From Marinicella sediminis (lineage in GTDB: Bacteria; Pseudomonadota; Gammaproteobacteria; Xanthomonadales; Marinicellaceae), in the NCBI RefSeq assembly GCF_002000055.1, contig NZ_MVBD01000007.1, positions 124,001-188,000 of the forward strand: DNA of 64,000 nucleotides, in the 5' to 3' direction. A program made the position numbers and the translations under genes. Under the pieces are notes generated by a model that was given only the letters and a program-made list of their open reading frames with translations, ran no database searches and had not been told where the DNA came from. Shown piece by piece: positions 26,927 to 35,823 of the stretch (position 1 is the first letter of the stretch; every line of letters begins with the position of its first letter).

Positions 26927-27643
26927 ATGATGTCTGCCATTACGCCGCTGCTGATTGGCTTTTTTTCGGGCTTTCACTGCATCGCCATGTGTGGTGGTTT
27001 GTGTGCCGTCATCTGTCAGCATCAAAACCAACAGCAGGTATTGCTCACCAACCTGGGCCGCGTACTCACTTATACCCTGCTGGGAGCGCTGTTTGCAGGC
27101 CTGCTGCAAGGCGCCAGCCTGCAATTAAACCTCACTGGCATCGGTCAATTTCTCCGACTGATGATGGGATCAATGCTGATCCTCACGGCCCTGGTGCTGT
27201 TCTTTAAAAACAAATCGCGGTGGCTGACGGTTGCCAAACCCCTGCCATTCTGGCCCAAGGTGTCTGGGCTGTTACAACGTCTGCATCAGCACAACAACAC
27301 AGGGGCGGCCTTACTCAAAGGCATGTTGTGGGGGCTGATACCCTGTGGCTTGCTGTATGGCATGCTGGTGATTGCAGCGACCACCGCAGAGGTCAGCAGG
27401 GGCGCATTGTTCATGTTGTTTTTTGGTCTGGGTACCCTACTGCCGCTGATGTTTTCACAAACCCTGATCAGACGCTTTGTTCAGTCTGGCAGCGCCTTGT
27501 GGTTGCGCCGTCTGTCTGCGGTTTTTGTCATGCTGCTTGGCCTGTGGGTGCTGTTGGCTCCTTATTTTGCCCACCAGCTAATCCCTGAAGACAGTCGTTT
27601 TTTCACTGAATTGAGCGCCGTGCTCAGCCTCTGTATCCCCTGA
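26927..27643 (+). CDS. Sulfite exporter TauE/SafE-like membrane protein (cco-associated)
   Basis: 238 residues with about six membrane helices. The N-terminal GFFSGFHCIAMCGGLCAVI motif with His and paired Cys is typical of the 'sulfite exporter TauE/SafE' proteins that sit at the end of cco operons and are thought to help copper or oxidase biogenesis. A second copy of the half-motif, GLIPCGLLYGML, occurs near residue 135. It follows ccoS after three bases. A Met one codon later is an alternative start. Confidence 0.88.
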   Translation: MMSAITPLLIGFFSGFHCIAMCGGLCAVICQHQNQQQVLLTNLGRVLTYTLLGALFAGLLQGASLQLNLTGIGQFLRLMMGSMLILTALVLFFKNKSRWLTVAKPLPFWPKVSGLLQRLHQHNNTGAALLKGMLWGLIPCGLLYGMLVIAATTAEVSRGALFMLFFGLGTLLPLMFSQTLIRRFVQSGSALWLRRLSAVFVMLLGLWVLLAPYFAHQLIPEDSRFFTELSAVLSLCIP

Positions 27644-27808
27644 TGATCTCAACCTTTCACAGGAATCTGACAACACAGGCTTAGAATAACTGAACTTTCG
27701 TCATCTTTTGTGGTTTAAACTGTGGTTGTGACAAAACTGACTTTTGACACTGTCTCAGGGTGGTGAGATCACCTAATCTGACATCACGCTTTATGGGAAT
27801 ATGATTGC

Positions 27809-28474
27809 ATGCTGGAGCTATCCAAAATCACCAAAATATACCAGACTCAGGGAGAGACCATCACCGCACTGGCGGGGGTGGATTTATCGATAGCATCCGG
27901 AGAGTTTGTCGCCATCATGGGCCGGTCTGGCTCTGGTAAATCTACCATGCTCAACATCCTCGGATGCATGGATAAACCGACTTCCGGGACCTATTTACTG
28001 GCCAACAATGACGTCAGCGTCATGAACGATGATGCGCTGTCGCAAATACGCAATGATCACATCGGGTTTGTGTTTCAGGGTTTTCACCTGCTGCCCAGAT
28101 TAACAGCGCTGGAAAATGTCATGGTGCCGCTGCGTTTTGCCTCACCTGAAAAGCAACAAGGCGGCAAAGAACGGGCCATTGACCTGCTGCATAAAGTCGG
28201 TCTGGGCGAACGCCTGAATCACATGCCCAACGAAATGTCAGGCGGACAAATCCAACGGGTGGCCATCGCCCGGTCACTGGTTAATCAGCCCGCCGTGTTA
28301 TTGGCTGACGAACCCACTGGTAACCTTGACAGTGCCATCTCACAGCAAATCATCGACTTATTGAAATCACTGAATGAAGCCGGGCAAACCATTGTCATGG
28401 TGACCCATGAACCCGACATTGCGGAAAACGCCGGGCGCACCATTCATTTTCTTGACGGGCAGATCATCTCATGA
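27809..28474 (+). CDS. ABC transporter ATP-binding protein (MacB/LolD-type)
   Basis: 221 residues. Walker A is GRSGSGKST at 38-46, the Q-loop is in FVFQGFHLLP, the signature is MSGGQIQR, Walker B is VLLADEPTGNLD, and the switch His is in MVTHEP. It belongs to the family that powers FtsX-fold, mechanotransmission exporters (MacB, LolCDE). It is the first gene of a five-gene operon, with a four-base overlap into the first adaptor gene. The upstream 165-base gap presumably holds the promoter. Confidence 0.93.
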   Translation: MLELSKITKIYQTQGETITALAGVDLSIASGEFVAIMGRSGSGKSTMLNILGCMDKPTSGTYLLANNDVSVMNDDALSQIRNDHIGFVFQGFHLLPRLTALENVMVPLRFASPEKQQGGKERAIDLLHKVGLGERLNHMPNEMSGGQIQRVAIARSLVNQPAVLLADEPTGNLDSAISQQIIDLLKSLNEAGQTIVMVTHEPDIAENAGRTIHFLDGQIIS

Positions 28475-29409
28475 AAATCCTCATCTACATCACGCTTCTT
28501 CTCATCCCATCACTGGGCCTTTCACAAATGTTCACCGGCATGGTGGAATCCAGTCAAACTCAAGTCGTTTCGATGCCGCAAGTCAGATCCTGGCAAGGCA
28601 AAATCAGTGAAATGGTTGACGAAGGGACTTTTGTCAAACCCGGGGATTTCCTGGTACGCATCGATGGCAGTGAACTGGACAGCACCATTGAAGGGAAAAT
28701 TGAACAACTGGATGTGTTCAAAGCCAGCTCAGAAAGGGACATCATCCAACTGCAAATCGACCTGAACAATGCCAACCTGAACTTTGAGAAAGCCAAGGTC
28801 ACCCGCAAAGTGGCCCAACTCAAAGCCGATGTACCTGTAAATTTCATCGGCGAACTGGAATTCAAGGAACGTCAGCTGGCGTTACAAAAAGCCATCAAAG
28901 CCCTGGACGAAGCAAACAACGACCTGGGCGCCATCAAGAAAAAAATGGTTGATAAGCGCAGTGAAATAAAATTGGGACTGGAACAAAAAGAAAAGGACCT
29001 GGCCCACTGGCAGAACCGCTTGAACTCACTGACCATCAACGCCACTCAAGAGGGTTATGTGGTCTTTGCAGCACATCCCCAGACTGGCAGCAAATACCAG
29101 ACAGGAGACCAGGTTTCAACGGGGATGGAGATCCTCAAAGTATCAAAAAAACAGAACATGAAAGTCACCGCCTGGGTCAACGCCATCGACATCCCTGAGT
29201 TGACTGTAGGCAAATCAGTTGACGTGGCATTCGATGCCTTGCCTGAGGTGCGTGTGGCAGGCCGGATCAAGACTGTTTCCAGCGGTGGCAGAGACAAAAA
29301 AGACTGGGGTTCCGGTTTGTATTATGAAATTGAAATTGCCCTTGAGAACGCAGATCAGGTTCCTTTGTTACCTGGTATGAGCGCCCTGGTCAGTATGCAG
29401 GAGGTATGA
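28471..29409 (+). CDS. HlyD/RND-type periplasmic adaptor, first of three
   Basis: 312 residues. A signal peptide covers about 1-19. A split biotinyl-lipoyl domain flanks a coiled coil of about 100 residues (roughly 80-180), followed by a beta-barrel domain ending in LLPGMSALVSM. Such adaptors bridge an inner-membrane pump to a TolC-type channel. Less typical is the short N-terminal segment before the lipoyl domain. It overlaps the ATPase gene by four bases, with one base to the next adaptor. Confidence 0.85.
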   Translation: MKILIYITLLLIPSLGLSQMFTGMVESSQTQVVSMPQVRSWQGKISEMVDEGTFVKPGDFLVRIDGSELDSTIEGKIEQLDVFKASSERDIIQLQIDLNNANLNFEKAKVTRKVAQLKADVPVNFIGELEFKERQLALQKAIKALDEANNDLGAIKKKMVDKRSEIKLGLEQKEKDLAHWQNRLNSLTINATQEGYVVFAAHPQTGSKYQTGDQVSTGMEILKVSKKQNMKVTAWVNAIDIPELTVGKSVDVAFDALPEVRVAGRIKTVSSGGRDKKDWGSGLYYEIEIALENADQVPLLPGMSALVSMQEV

Positions 29410-29410
29410 C

Positions 29411-30358
29411 ATGAAACCATTAATGATCTTATTGTTGTTCCTGGCCGCCCCGGTTCAGGCCAATCAAATCAGCTCCAGTGGCGAGTTGAAAGCAGTGGAA
29501 ACTGACAACATTTCACCACCTAAGATTCGCCGTATCTGGCAATACACCATCGCCTTCATGGCACCCGACGGCAGTCAGGTGAATCCCGGCCAACCTGTGT
29601 TGATGTTCAAAACTGATCAACTCAAAGAGCGCCTGTTGGAAAAAGAAGGCGAACTGAGCGTCAAACAATCAGAGCTGAAAAACACCGAGGTCGGGAAAGT
29701 AGAAACCCTGCAGAACAAAGACCTGGCAGTGGAAGAGAAAAAAATGCTGCTGGACAAAGCCCGCCGCAAAGCCGAGTTACCCAAAAGCGTCATTGCCCTG
29801 AATGAATATGAAGAAAACCAGCTGAATCACGAACTGGCTAAACTGGAATATCAGCACGCCCTGGATGACCGACGCCTGAATGAAGAAAAGCTGGCCACTG
29901 AAGTTTCCATCATCAACAGCAACATCACCAAGCTCACAGCTGAAGTGAATGAACTCAAAAGCTCGATCAAAAGAATGCGTATCATGGCCAAGCGCAAAGG
30001 CATCGTGATGCATCAGACTGACTGGCAAAACAACAAGTTTTCAGTGGGTGATAACATATGGGGAGGCATGCGGGTGGTCGAAGTGGCTGACCTCGATCAG
30101 ATCGTTGCCCAGTTGGAAATCAAAGAAAATGACATGTCCCGGGTCTCTGAAGGCCAACCGGTTAAATTCACCCTGGATGCATACCCTGATCTGGAATTCA
30201 CTGGTCACATTCAGTCATTGTCCAAAGTGGTGCGCACCAAATCAAAAAACCAACCCTCCAAAATTTTGGATGCCGTGGTGGCGATTGACGAACTGAATCT
30301 TGACATCATGCGACCAGGCATGAGCATCAAAGCCACCATCATCACGGAGTCATCATGA
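29411..30358 (+). CDS. HlyD/RND-type periplasmic adaptor, second of three
   Basis: 315 residues. A signal peptide (about 1-17, ending VQA) is followed by an N-terminal lipoyl half and a long, highly charged coiled coil (about 75-185). The remaining lipoyl half starts at IMAKRKGIVMH, and the barrel ends IMRPGMSIKATI. It is only distantly similar to its two neighbours, so this is not a recent tandem duplication. Its stop overlaps the third adaptor start by four bases. Confidence 0.85.
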   Translation: MKPLMILLLFLAAPVQANQISSSGELKAVETDNISPPKIRRIWQYTIAFMAPDGSQVNPGQPVLMFKTDQLKERLLEKEGELSVKQSELKNTEVGKVETLQNKDLAVEEKKMLLDKARRKAELPKSVIALNEYEENQLNHELAKLEYQHALDDRRLNEEKLATEVSIINSNITKLTAEVNELKSSIKRMRIMAKRKGIVMHQTDWQNNKFSVGDNIWGGMRVVEVADLDQIVAQLEIKENDMSRVSEGQPVKFTLDAYPDLEFTGHIQSLSKVVRTKSKNQPSKILDAVVAIDELNLDIMRPGMSIKATIITESS

Positions 30359-31551
30359 ACCGGTTATGGATTTTACCCGTGGGGATCTTCATACTCAGCG
30401 CCTGTCAGCAGAGTGAAGAGCTCAGCACACCAGTGATTCAGATCAATCAGGATAAGGTGCTGTTTGAAATTTATGCCGAAGGTGAACTGGAAGCCGTTAA
30501 ATCCACCCCGATTACCGCACCGGCCACTTCCCGCAGACCACAAACACTGGCCTGGATCATGCCACAATTTTCACGGGTGAAAGCAGGTGAAGTGGTGGCT
30601 CGTTTTGATGGCAGCAACTTTCAGATTGAAGTCGATGAAACCAGTTACGAAATTCAGAAGCTGATGTACTCAATGATGGCCAAAGACCGGGAAATAGACA
30701 ACAGTAAATTCAGCTTTAATGCCGAATCACAGGTCATAGACTATGAATATGAACTGGCCAAACAGTTCAACATAGACGACCCACTGTTGTACACCAAGAT
30801 CGAAATGATCGAGGCCGGCGACAATGAAGATTTTCTCAAAGCCAAAGCCGATCACATCGACAAAGTAGAAGACAACTTTGAGGAAAAATCCGAAACAGAA
30901 ATCGCCGTTCTGGAAAGTTCCAAGAAAGTTCAGGAAGCCAAGCTGGCCATGAACAACGCCAGCCTCAGTGCGCTCGAAGTGGTGGCTCCACATGACGGCT
31001 TATTGGTTCTGGAGCCCAGTTGGGATGGCAGTTTACCGGAACCAGGGAAATCGATATTCCCAGGCGGTAAATTGGCCTCTTTACCCGACCTGAGTCAAAT
31101 GCAAGCCAAGGTATTTGTTCCTGAAGTCGAAGCCATTGGCATCAAAGAAGGGGTAGCAGTTGAAGTGTCATTGCATGCCTATCCCGGCAGCATGTTCAGT
31201 GGTACGGTCAGCTCGATCAGTCAGACCGCACAACCACGAGAGCGGGATAATCCAGTCAAGTACTTCACGGTAGAAGTGGCTCTGGATGCCACCGGCACCG
31301 AACAACTGAAACCCGGGCAGAGGCTGACCGCCAGCATTCATGTGGTGAAGCAGGATCAAGGATTGGTGGTCCCCATTCAAACCGTTTTTCGTGAAGAAAA
31401 CAGCACCTGGGTGTATGTGAAGAGCACCGACGGTTTCCAACAAAGACCCATCACCACAGGCTTCTGCAGTGCCACACTATGTACCATTCAGGAAGGCCTG
31501 AACAGTGGTGAAATCATCGCCCTCAGCCAACCGCCGGAGAATAAATCTTGA
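30355..31551 (+). CDS. HlyD/RND-type adaptor lipoprotein, third of three
   Basis: 398 residues. Lipobox LSAC with lipidated Cys17 at the end of a short signal peptide, so it is membrane-anchored by acyl chains. Lipoyl, coiled-coil (about 95-195), barrel (to about 325) and membrane-proximal C-terminal domains (VPIQTVFREENSTWVYV...) are all present, making it the only full-length adaptor of the three. It overlaps both neighbours by four bases. Confidence 0.88.
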   Translation: MNRLWILPVGIFILSACQQSEELSTPVIQINQDKVLFEIYAEGELEAVKSTPITAPATSRRPQTLAWIMPQFSRVKAGEVVARFDGSNFQIEVDETSYEIQKLMYSMMAKDREIDNSKFSFNAESQVIDYEYELAKQFNIDDPLLYTKIEMIEAGDNEDFLKAKADHIDKVEDNFEEKSETEIAVLESSKKVQEAKLAMNNASLSALEVVAPHDGLLVLEPSWDGSLPEPGKSIFPGGKLASLPDLSQMQAKVFVPEVEAIGIKEGVAVEVSLHAYPGSMFSGTVSSISQTAQPRERDNPVKYFTVEVALDATGTEQLKPGQRLTASIHVVKQDQGLVVPIQTVFREENSTWVYVKSTDGFQQRPITTGFCSATLCTIQEGLNSGEIIALSQPPENKS

Positions 31552-32786
31552 ACACCCTCACCATCAACTTAAAACATGCAATATCTGAAATGTTGCATCA
31601 CAAACTGCGCACCCTGCTGACCTTGCTGGGTATGGTTTTTGGGGTTGGTGCAGTGATCGCAATGCTCAGCATTGGCGAAGGCGCACAGGCAGAAGCCACC
31701 CGACTGATTGAAAAAATGGGTTTGCGTAACCTGGTCATTGAAGAAAAGAAATTTGATCAGGAAACCCTCAAGGAAATCCGTGAAGACACCTTGGGACTGT
31801 CAATCAATGATGTTCGCGCAATTCGCAAAAGCCTGCCTTTCGTGGAAAGAACCTGTGGTGAAAAAACCCTGAAAACCTGGAGCTTGTTCTCAGTCAATGC
31901 CAATTCAGACGGTTCAGTGAAATCCGTATCACCCAGCTGTTTTGACATGACCAACCTGCAGGTATCTGCGGGTCGCCTGTTCACTGAAGCTGACAACAAT
32001 CAATTTGCCCAGGTTGCAGTGATTGGTTCAGAAGTGGCCGACCAGTTGTTTCCCCAGGGTAACGCGATTGGCGAACTGATCAAAGTCAACCACCTGTGGG
32101 TGGAAGTCATCGGTGTGTTGGAAAAAGATGAATTGAGCAAAGATGAAATACAGGGTATCAAGCTGGGTGCCGAACACAACCAGATATTCATCCCTGTTGA
32201 AACCGCCTTCAAGCGGTTAAAACTCGAATCGCTGGAAAGTCAACTGGACACCATTCGCGTGGGCCTGGATGAAAGTGTCAAACCACAAGTGGCATCTGTG
32301 GCCATTGATCGCTTACTGAAAAGACGACACGGCAACATTGATGATTATCAGATTGTGGTACCGGCATCATTGTTAAACCAACAAAACCAAACCCAGCAGA
32401 TATTCACCATTGTGATGTCCAGCATTGCAGGGATCTCTTTGCTGGTTGGCGGAATCGGCATCATGAACATCATGCTTGCCACGGTTCTGGAACGCACCAA
32501 AGAAATTGGTTTATTGCGTGCTTTGGGCGCCCGCAAGTCAGACATCAAGAATCAATTCCTTATTGAAAGTGCCACCATCGCTGCGGTGGGTGCGGTACTG
32601 GGGATTATCATGGGGGTGGCGTTGTCTTTCCTCATCCAGTCTTTTGCCGCCTGGCCTGTGGCCTGGAGCCTGTTCTCCATCATCCTGGCGGTCGGGGTGT
32701 GTCTGCTCACCGGCATTGCCTTCGGCTATTATCCGGCCAAACAAGCCGCTGAACTGGATCCGATTCAGGCTTTACAGAAAAATTAA
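31548..32786 (+). CDS. ABC transporter permease (MacB/FtsX fold)
   Basis: 412 residues. The first helix (about 20-42, LTLLGMVFGVGAVIAML) is followed by a large periplasmic MacB_PCD-like domain to about 280. The last three helices form the FtsX domain with the GIGIMNIMLATVLERTKEIGLLRALGA signature region. With the ATPase and adaptors it should form a tripartite exporter of MacAB type. No outer-membrane channel gene is in the operon, so a TolC encoded elsewhere is assumed. Substrate unknown. Confidence 0.92.
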   Translation: MNTLTINLKHAISEMLHHKLRTLLTLLGMVFGVGAVIAMLSIGEGAQAEATRLIEKMGLRNLVIEEKKFDQETLKEIREDTLGLSINDVRAIRKSLPFVERTCGEKTLKTWSLFSVNANSDGSVKSVSPSCFDMTNLQVSAGRLFTEADNNQFAQVAVIGSEVADQLFPQGNAIGELIKVNHLWVEVIGVLEKDELSKDEIQGIKLGAEHNQIFIPVETAFKRLKLESLESQLDTIRVGLDESVKPQVASVAIDRLLKRRHGNIDDYQIVVPASLLNQQNQTQQIFTIVMSSIAGISLLVGGIGIMNIMLATVLERTKEIGLLRALGARKSDIKNQFLIESATIAAVGAVLGIIMGVALSFLIQSFAAWPVAWSLFSIILAVGVCLLTGIAFGYYPAKQAAELDPIQALQKN

Positions 32787-32793
32787 CCCATTG

Positions 32794-32817
32794 ACTGCAC
32801 CCCTCTTGGGGTGCAGT
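32794..32817. terminator. Perfect 10-bp hairpin between convergent genes
   Basis: ACTGCACCCC-TCTT-GGGGTGCAGT sits eight bases after the permease stop and 15 bases before the end of the convergent secreted-protein gene. There is no T run on either side. It probably serves as a transcription end or 3' RNA stabiliser for both operons. The call as a rho-independent terminator is uncertain. Confidence 0.55.
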
Positions 32818-32831
32818 TACTTCGTCACAGC

Positions 32832-34370
32832 TTATTCGAAACCATTACCAAAGAGCACTTCGATCAGACGAAACACCGCCAGGGTGCCAGTGTCTTCATA
32901 GCTCACCACCAACAGGTCTTCTCCACTGGCATTGTCAGCAGCCGGAATAAACAACAGACCTTCAGGAGCCACATCACCATCGGTGGCAGTGACGAAACTT
33001 TCAAAGGCTGCCAGCGCAGGCGTTCCGATGTCGTAGACCATGATGCCACCCACCCGTTCAAGGCCAATGAAGGCCAGGACTTTGTCTTTCGCCCGGGCTA
33101 CGGTGATGCCTTCCGGTTCGGCACCTTTGTTGTCACTGCGCTCATCAAACTTGGCCGCTGTTGAATCATTGGCATTGAACAATTCCGGGTTCAGTTCAGC
33201 CACTTTCATGGCGATTTCACTGCCCGAATCGAATACCTGGGCACCACTGCCGGCATCCCAGATTGAGAAAGAACGTCCGCCATAAACATACAACTCAGTG
33301 AAACCATTGGGTCCGGTTCCGAGGTTGGTCTGGGCATCCAGGCGACCCAACTGGGCATCCTGTTGCAGGGTCGCTGCCTGTGGGAAGGCCACCGGATCCA
33401 GGGTCAGGTTTTTGATGCGGTCATCTTCATCACGGGCATCACCTTCATTGGCGGTCAGGTAATAATGGCTGCCATTCAAACTGGCCGCGGCGATGGCATC
33501 GGGCATGTAAATGCCTTTGACCGGCCAGGTGTTCAGGTTGATGGCGCCGGTGCCACCGGTCCCATCGCGGTCACTGGGGTCCAGTTCATTCCCTGCCAGA
33601 GAGTGATCTTTGAAGCCGAGCGCCTGGATACCGGTGATGGTTTCATTGTTGAGGTTGATCACCGCCACGGCGTTGTTTTCCTGCAGGGTCACATAAGCCT
33701 CGGCATCGTCCTCACTGATCGCGATGTATTCAGGTTCCAGGTCTTCGGCCACGGTCACGGTATCCAGCAGGATGATTTCTGCCGGCAACTCACCATGACG
33801 CGGCTGACCCACATTGAATGCACTGAACGACAGCGTATTCACCGTGGCATTGGCCACCCCCTGACTGAGGTCAATGATGCTTACTGAGCCCTCTGGGTTG
33901 ATGCCGGCGTCCGGTTCACCTTCGTTGGCCACCAGCAACTGATCACCGGCTTGGTTGAAGGTCAGCATATCCGGCAAGGCGCCCACGGTCAGGGTTTTGA
34001 GGTGGTTGCCATTGCTGTCAAACAATTCCACGGTGCCCGGATCGGTCACGGTGCTGGCTTCAACTGCCACGGCCACCAGGCCATTGAAGCTGGCGATGCT
34101 GTTGGGGCCGGCACCGAATGAGCTGAGGTCAACCGTGGTTGGCGCCGGTACATTCAGCGGATCGGAGAAATCAAAGACCGAATACGAGGCAAAGCCGGAA
34201 TTGATGACAAACAACTGCTCACTGCCGGCATCAAAACTGCTGATTTCAGCAGAACCCTCACCCAAACCGGTACTGAGGTGATTGATTTTTTCCAGTTCAA
34301 TGGCTGCCTGACTGCTGCCGGTCATGGCCAGCATGGCCAATAATTTCAGTGAATGGCGAATTTTTGACAT
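32832..34370 (-). CDS. Secreted beta-propeller protein, choice-of-anchor I-like
   Basis: 512 residues. A signal peptide covers about 1-22 (ends SSQA). The rest is a repetitive all-beta protein with motifs such as GALPDMLTFNQAGDQLLVANEGEPD, EYIAISEDDAEAYVTLQENNAV and LTANEGDARDEDDR, characteristic of the choice-of-anchor I / phytase-like propeller family. The chain ends LFGNGFE. Many secreted proteins of Marinicella- and Lysobacter-like bacteria end with a similar xFxxGFE tail, possibly a sorting or attachment signal (recollection of a pattern, not a named family). The start has GAGG before the ATG. Probable location is the cell surface or outside; enzymatic activity unknown. Confidence 0.85.
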   Translation of the reverse strand: MSKIRHSLKLLAMLAMTGSSQAAIELEKINHLSTGLGEGSAEISSFDAGSEQLFVINSGFASYSVFDFSDPLNVPAPTTVDLSSFGAGPNSIASFNGLVAVAVEASTVTDPGTVELFDSNGNHLKTLTVGALPDMLTFNQAGDQLLVANEGEPDAGINPEGSVSIIDLSQGVANATVNTLSFSAFNVGQPRHGELPAEIILLDTVTVAEDLEPEYIAISEDDAEAYVTLQENNAVAVINLNNETITGIQALGFKDHSLAGNELDPSDRDGTGGTGAINLNTWPVKGIYMPDAIAAASLNGSHYYLTANEGDARDEDDRIKNLTLDPVAFPQAATLQQDAQLGRLDAQTNLGTGPNGFTELYVYGGRSFSIWDAGSGAQVFDSGSEIAMKVAELNPELFNANDSTAAKFDERSDNKGAEPEGITVARAKDKVLAFIGLERVGGIMVYDIGTPALAAFESFVTATDGDVAPEGLLFIPAADNASGEDLLVVSYEDTGTLAVFRLIEVLFGNGFE

Positions 34371-34475
34371 AGAGAACCTCTTTATATGTGTCTATAAAAT
34401 TCGCCGATCTTAGTGTGCTGGTGTTGCCGTATTGTGTCAGTTTTATGAAGCTTTGATGAAGGCGCCCTCTGCGAC

Positions 34476-35075
34476 TCAGCTGCGGTCAATGATGGCTTGA
34501 ATGTTGGCCCGGGCATCGATGAAACCCGGATCAATCTGATTGGCAATCCAACCGTGGTATAAATGGGTGTCTTGACGGATCCGGTCAATGGTCAGTAAGC
34601 TGTGATTGATACACCCCAAACCAATCCGGGCGATCATCACCACTGGCAGGTTAATTGCCAGAACCAGGTCTTTCAACATCAACTCTTGGCTCAACGGCAC
34701 ACACCAGCCACCCACGCCTTCGACCAACACCCGGTCATACCTGTTGAGCATGTCCCCGAATCGCCGAAGACAATCCTGCAAATCAAAAACGCCTCCGGTA
34801 TCTGCAATGTGGGGTGAAGCAGGTGCTTCGAAGGTATAGGGGTTGATTTCATCCAGCGGCTGACCGGTCACAGCGGCCAAAGCCAGGGCATCTTCACTGA
34901 CCCATTGGTCTTTTTGCCAAATGGCTCCCGAAGCCACAGGTTTATAAGCCCCCACTGTGAAACCCGCTTGCTTCCAGGCCGTGAGGATTTCAGCGGATAC
35001 AAAAGTTTTACCGGCATCGGTATCGGTGGCGGTGATAAAACAGGATGGCAATTGGTCAAATTCAGTGATCAGCAT
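34476..35075 (-). CDS. bioD: Dethiobiotin synthetase
   Basis: 199 residues, slightly short for BioD (about 220). P-loop TATDTDAGKT near residues 16-25; PVASGAIW and VEGVGGW supply diaminopelargonic acid and magnesium contacts. It closes the ureido ring of dethiobiotin from DAPA, CO2 and ATP. Its start overlaps the rsmA stop by 14 bases, so it is the last gene of the lptD-surA-pdxA-rsmA operon rather than part of a bio cluster; apaG/apaH commonly occupy this position. Confidence 0.92.
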   Translation of the reverse strand: MLITEFDQLPSCFITATDTDAGKTFVSAEILTAWKQAGFTVGAYKPVASGAIWQKDQWVSEDALALAAVTGQPLDEINPYTFEAPASPHIADTGGVFDLQDCLRRFGDMLNRYDRVLVEGVGGWCVPLSQELMLKDLVLAINLPVVMIARIGLGCINHSLLTIDRIRQDTHLYHGWIANQIDPGFIDARANIQAIIDRS

Positions 35076-35823
35076 CTGTCAATAGCAGAGTCAGTTGTTC
35101 AAATTGTGTCAGCTCGATGGTTTCAGCCCGCTGACCCGGATCGATCCCCACTGCCTCCAACTGGGCTGTTGTGACGATTTTCTTTAAGTTATTGCGAATG
35201 GTTTTACGACGCATTGCAAAGGCTTGTTTAACCAGTTGTTCCAGTTCAGGCAGGGGCACCTGTTTGGGGTTGACTTTGGGCACCATCACCACAATTTGCG
35301 AATCCACTTTTGGTTGAGGGATAAAGGCTTCCGGAGGAATGTGTAAATGGGCAGAACAATCAAACCGGTGCTGTAGCATCACCGACAGGCGTCCAAACAG
35401 CTTTTGTCCCGGAACGGCACAAATCCGCTGCACCACTTCTTTCTGCAACATGAACACCATTTTACTGACCTGGGCAGACTGATAAAGCATCTTGATCAGC
35501 AAGGGAGTAGAAATGTTGTAAGGCAGGTTACCCACCACTTTGACCGGTTCTCCGGTCAGTTCAAGCTGCAAGGCATCCATGTGATCAATGCGTACGTTTG
35601 CGGCCTGAGCATAACGGCTCTCCAGTTTGGGAATCAGATCGGTGTCCAGTTCAATCAGACGCAATTGTGCCCCACTGGCCTGTAAGTGGTCGGTGATGGC
35701 ACCTTGTCCTGGACCAATCTCAATGATGGGTTCATCCGCCTGAGGGTTAATCAGGCGCACGATGTTGTGTATCACTCCCTCATCCTGCAGAAAATTCTGC
35801 CCCAGGGATTTTTTAGCCCTCAT
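35062..35823 (-). CDS. rsmA: 16S rRNA (A1518/A1519) dimethyltransferase
   Basis: 253 residues from MRAKKSLGQNFLQD. The SAM motif EIGPGQGAIT and the catalytic VGNLPYNIS are intact, and the C-terminal helical domain contains MRRKTIRNNL. It dimethylates two adenines in helix 45 of 16S rRNA. The start at 35823 forms an ATGA overlap with the pdxA stop and has CAGGAG before it; the seven-residue longer frame is less likely. Confidence 0.97.
   Translation of the reverse strand: MRAKKSLGQNFLQDEGVIHNIVRLINPQADEPIIEIGPGQGAITDHLQASGAQLRLIELDTDLIPKLESRYAQAANVRIDHMDALQLELTGEPVKVVGNLPYNISTPLLIKMLYQSAQVSKMVFMLQKEVVQRICAVPGQKLFGRLSVMLQHRFDCSAHLHIPPEAFIPQPKVDSQIVVMVPKVNPKQVPLPELEQLVKQAFAMRRKTIRNNLKKIVTTAQLEAVGIDPGQRAETIELTQFEQLTLLLTDADH

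Noticed and set aside
27762-27773. GGTGA-GA-TCACC inverted repeat before the ABC exporter operon
   Set aside because: Only five bases per arm; could be chance, and no matching regulator is nearby, so not called as an operator.
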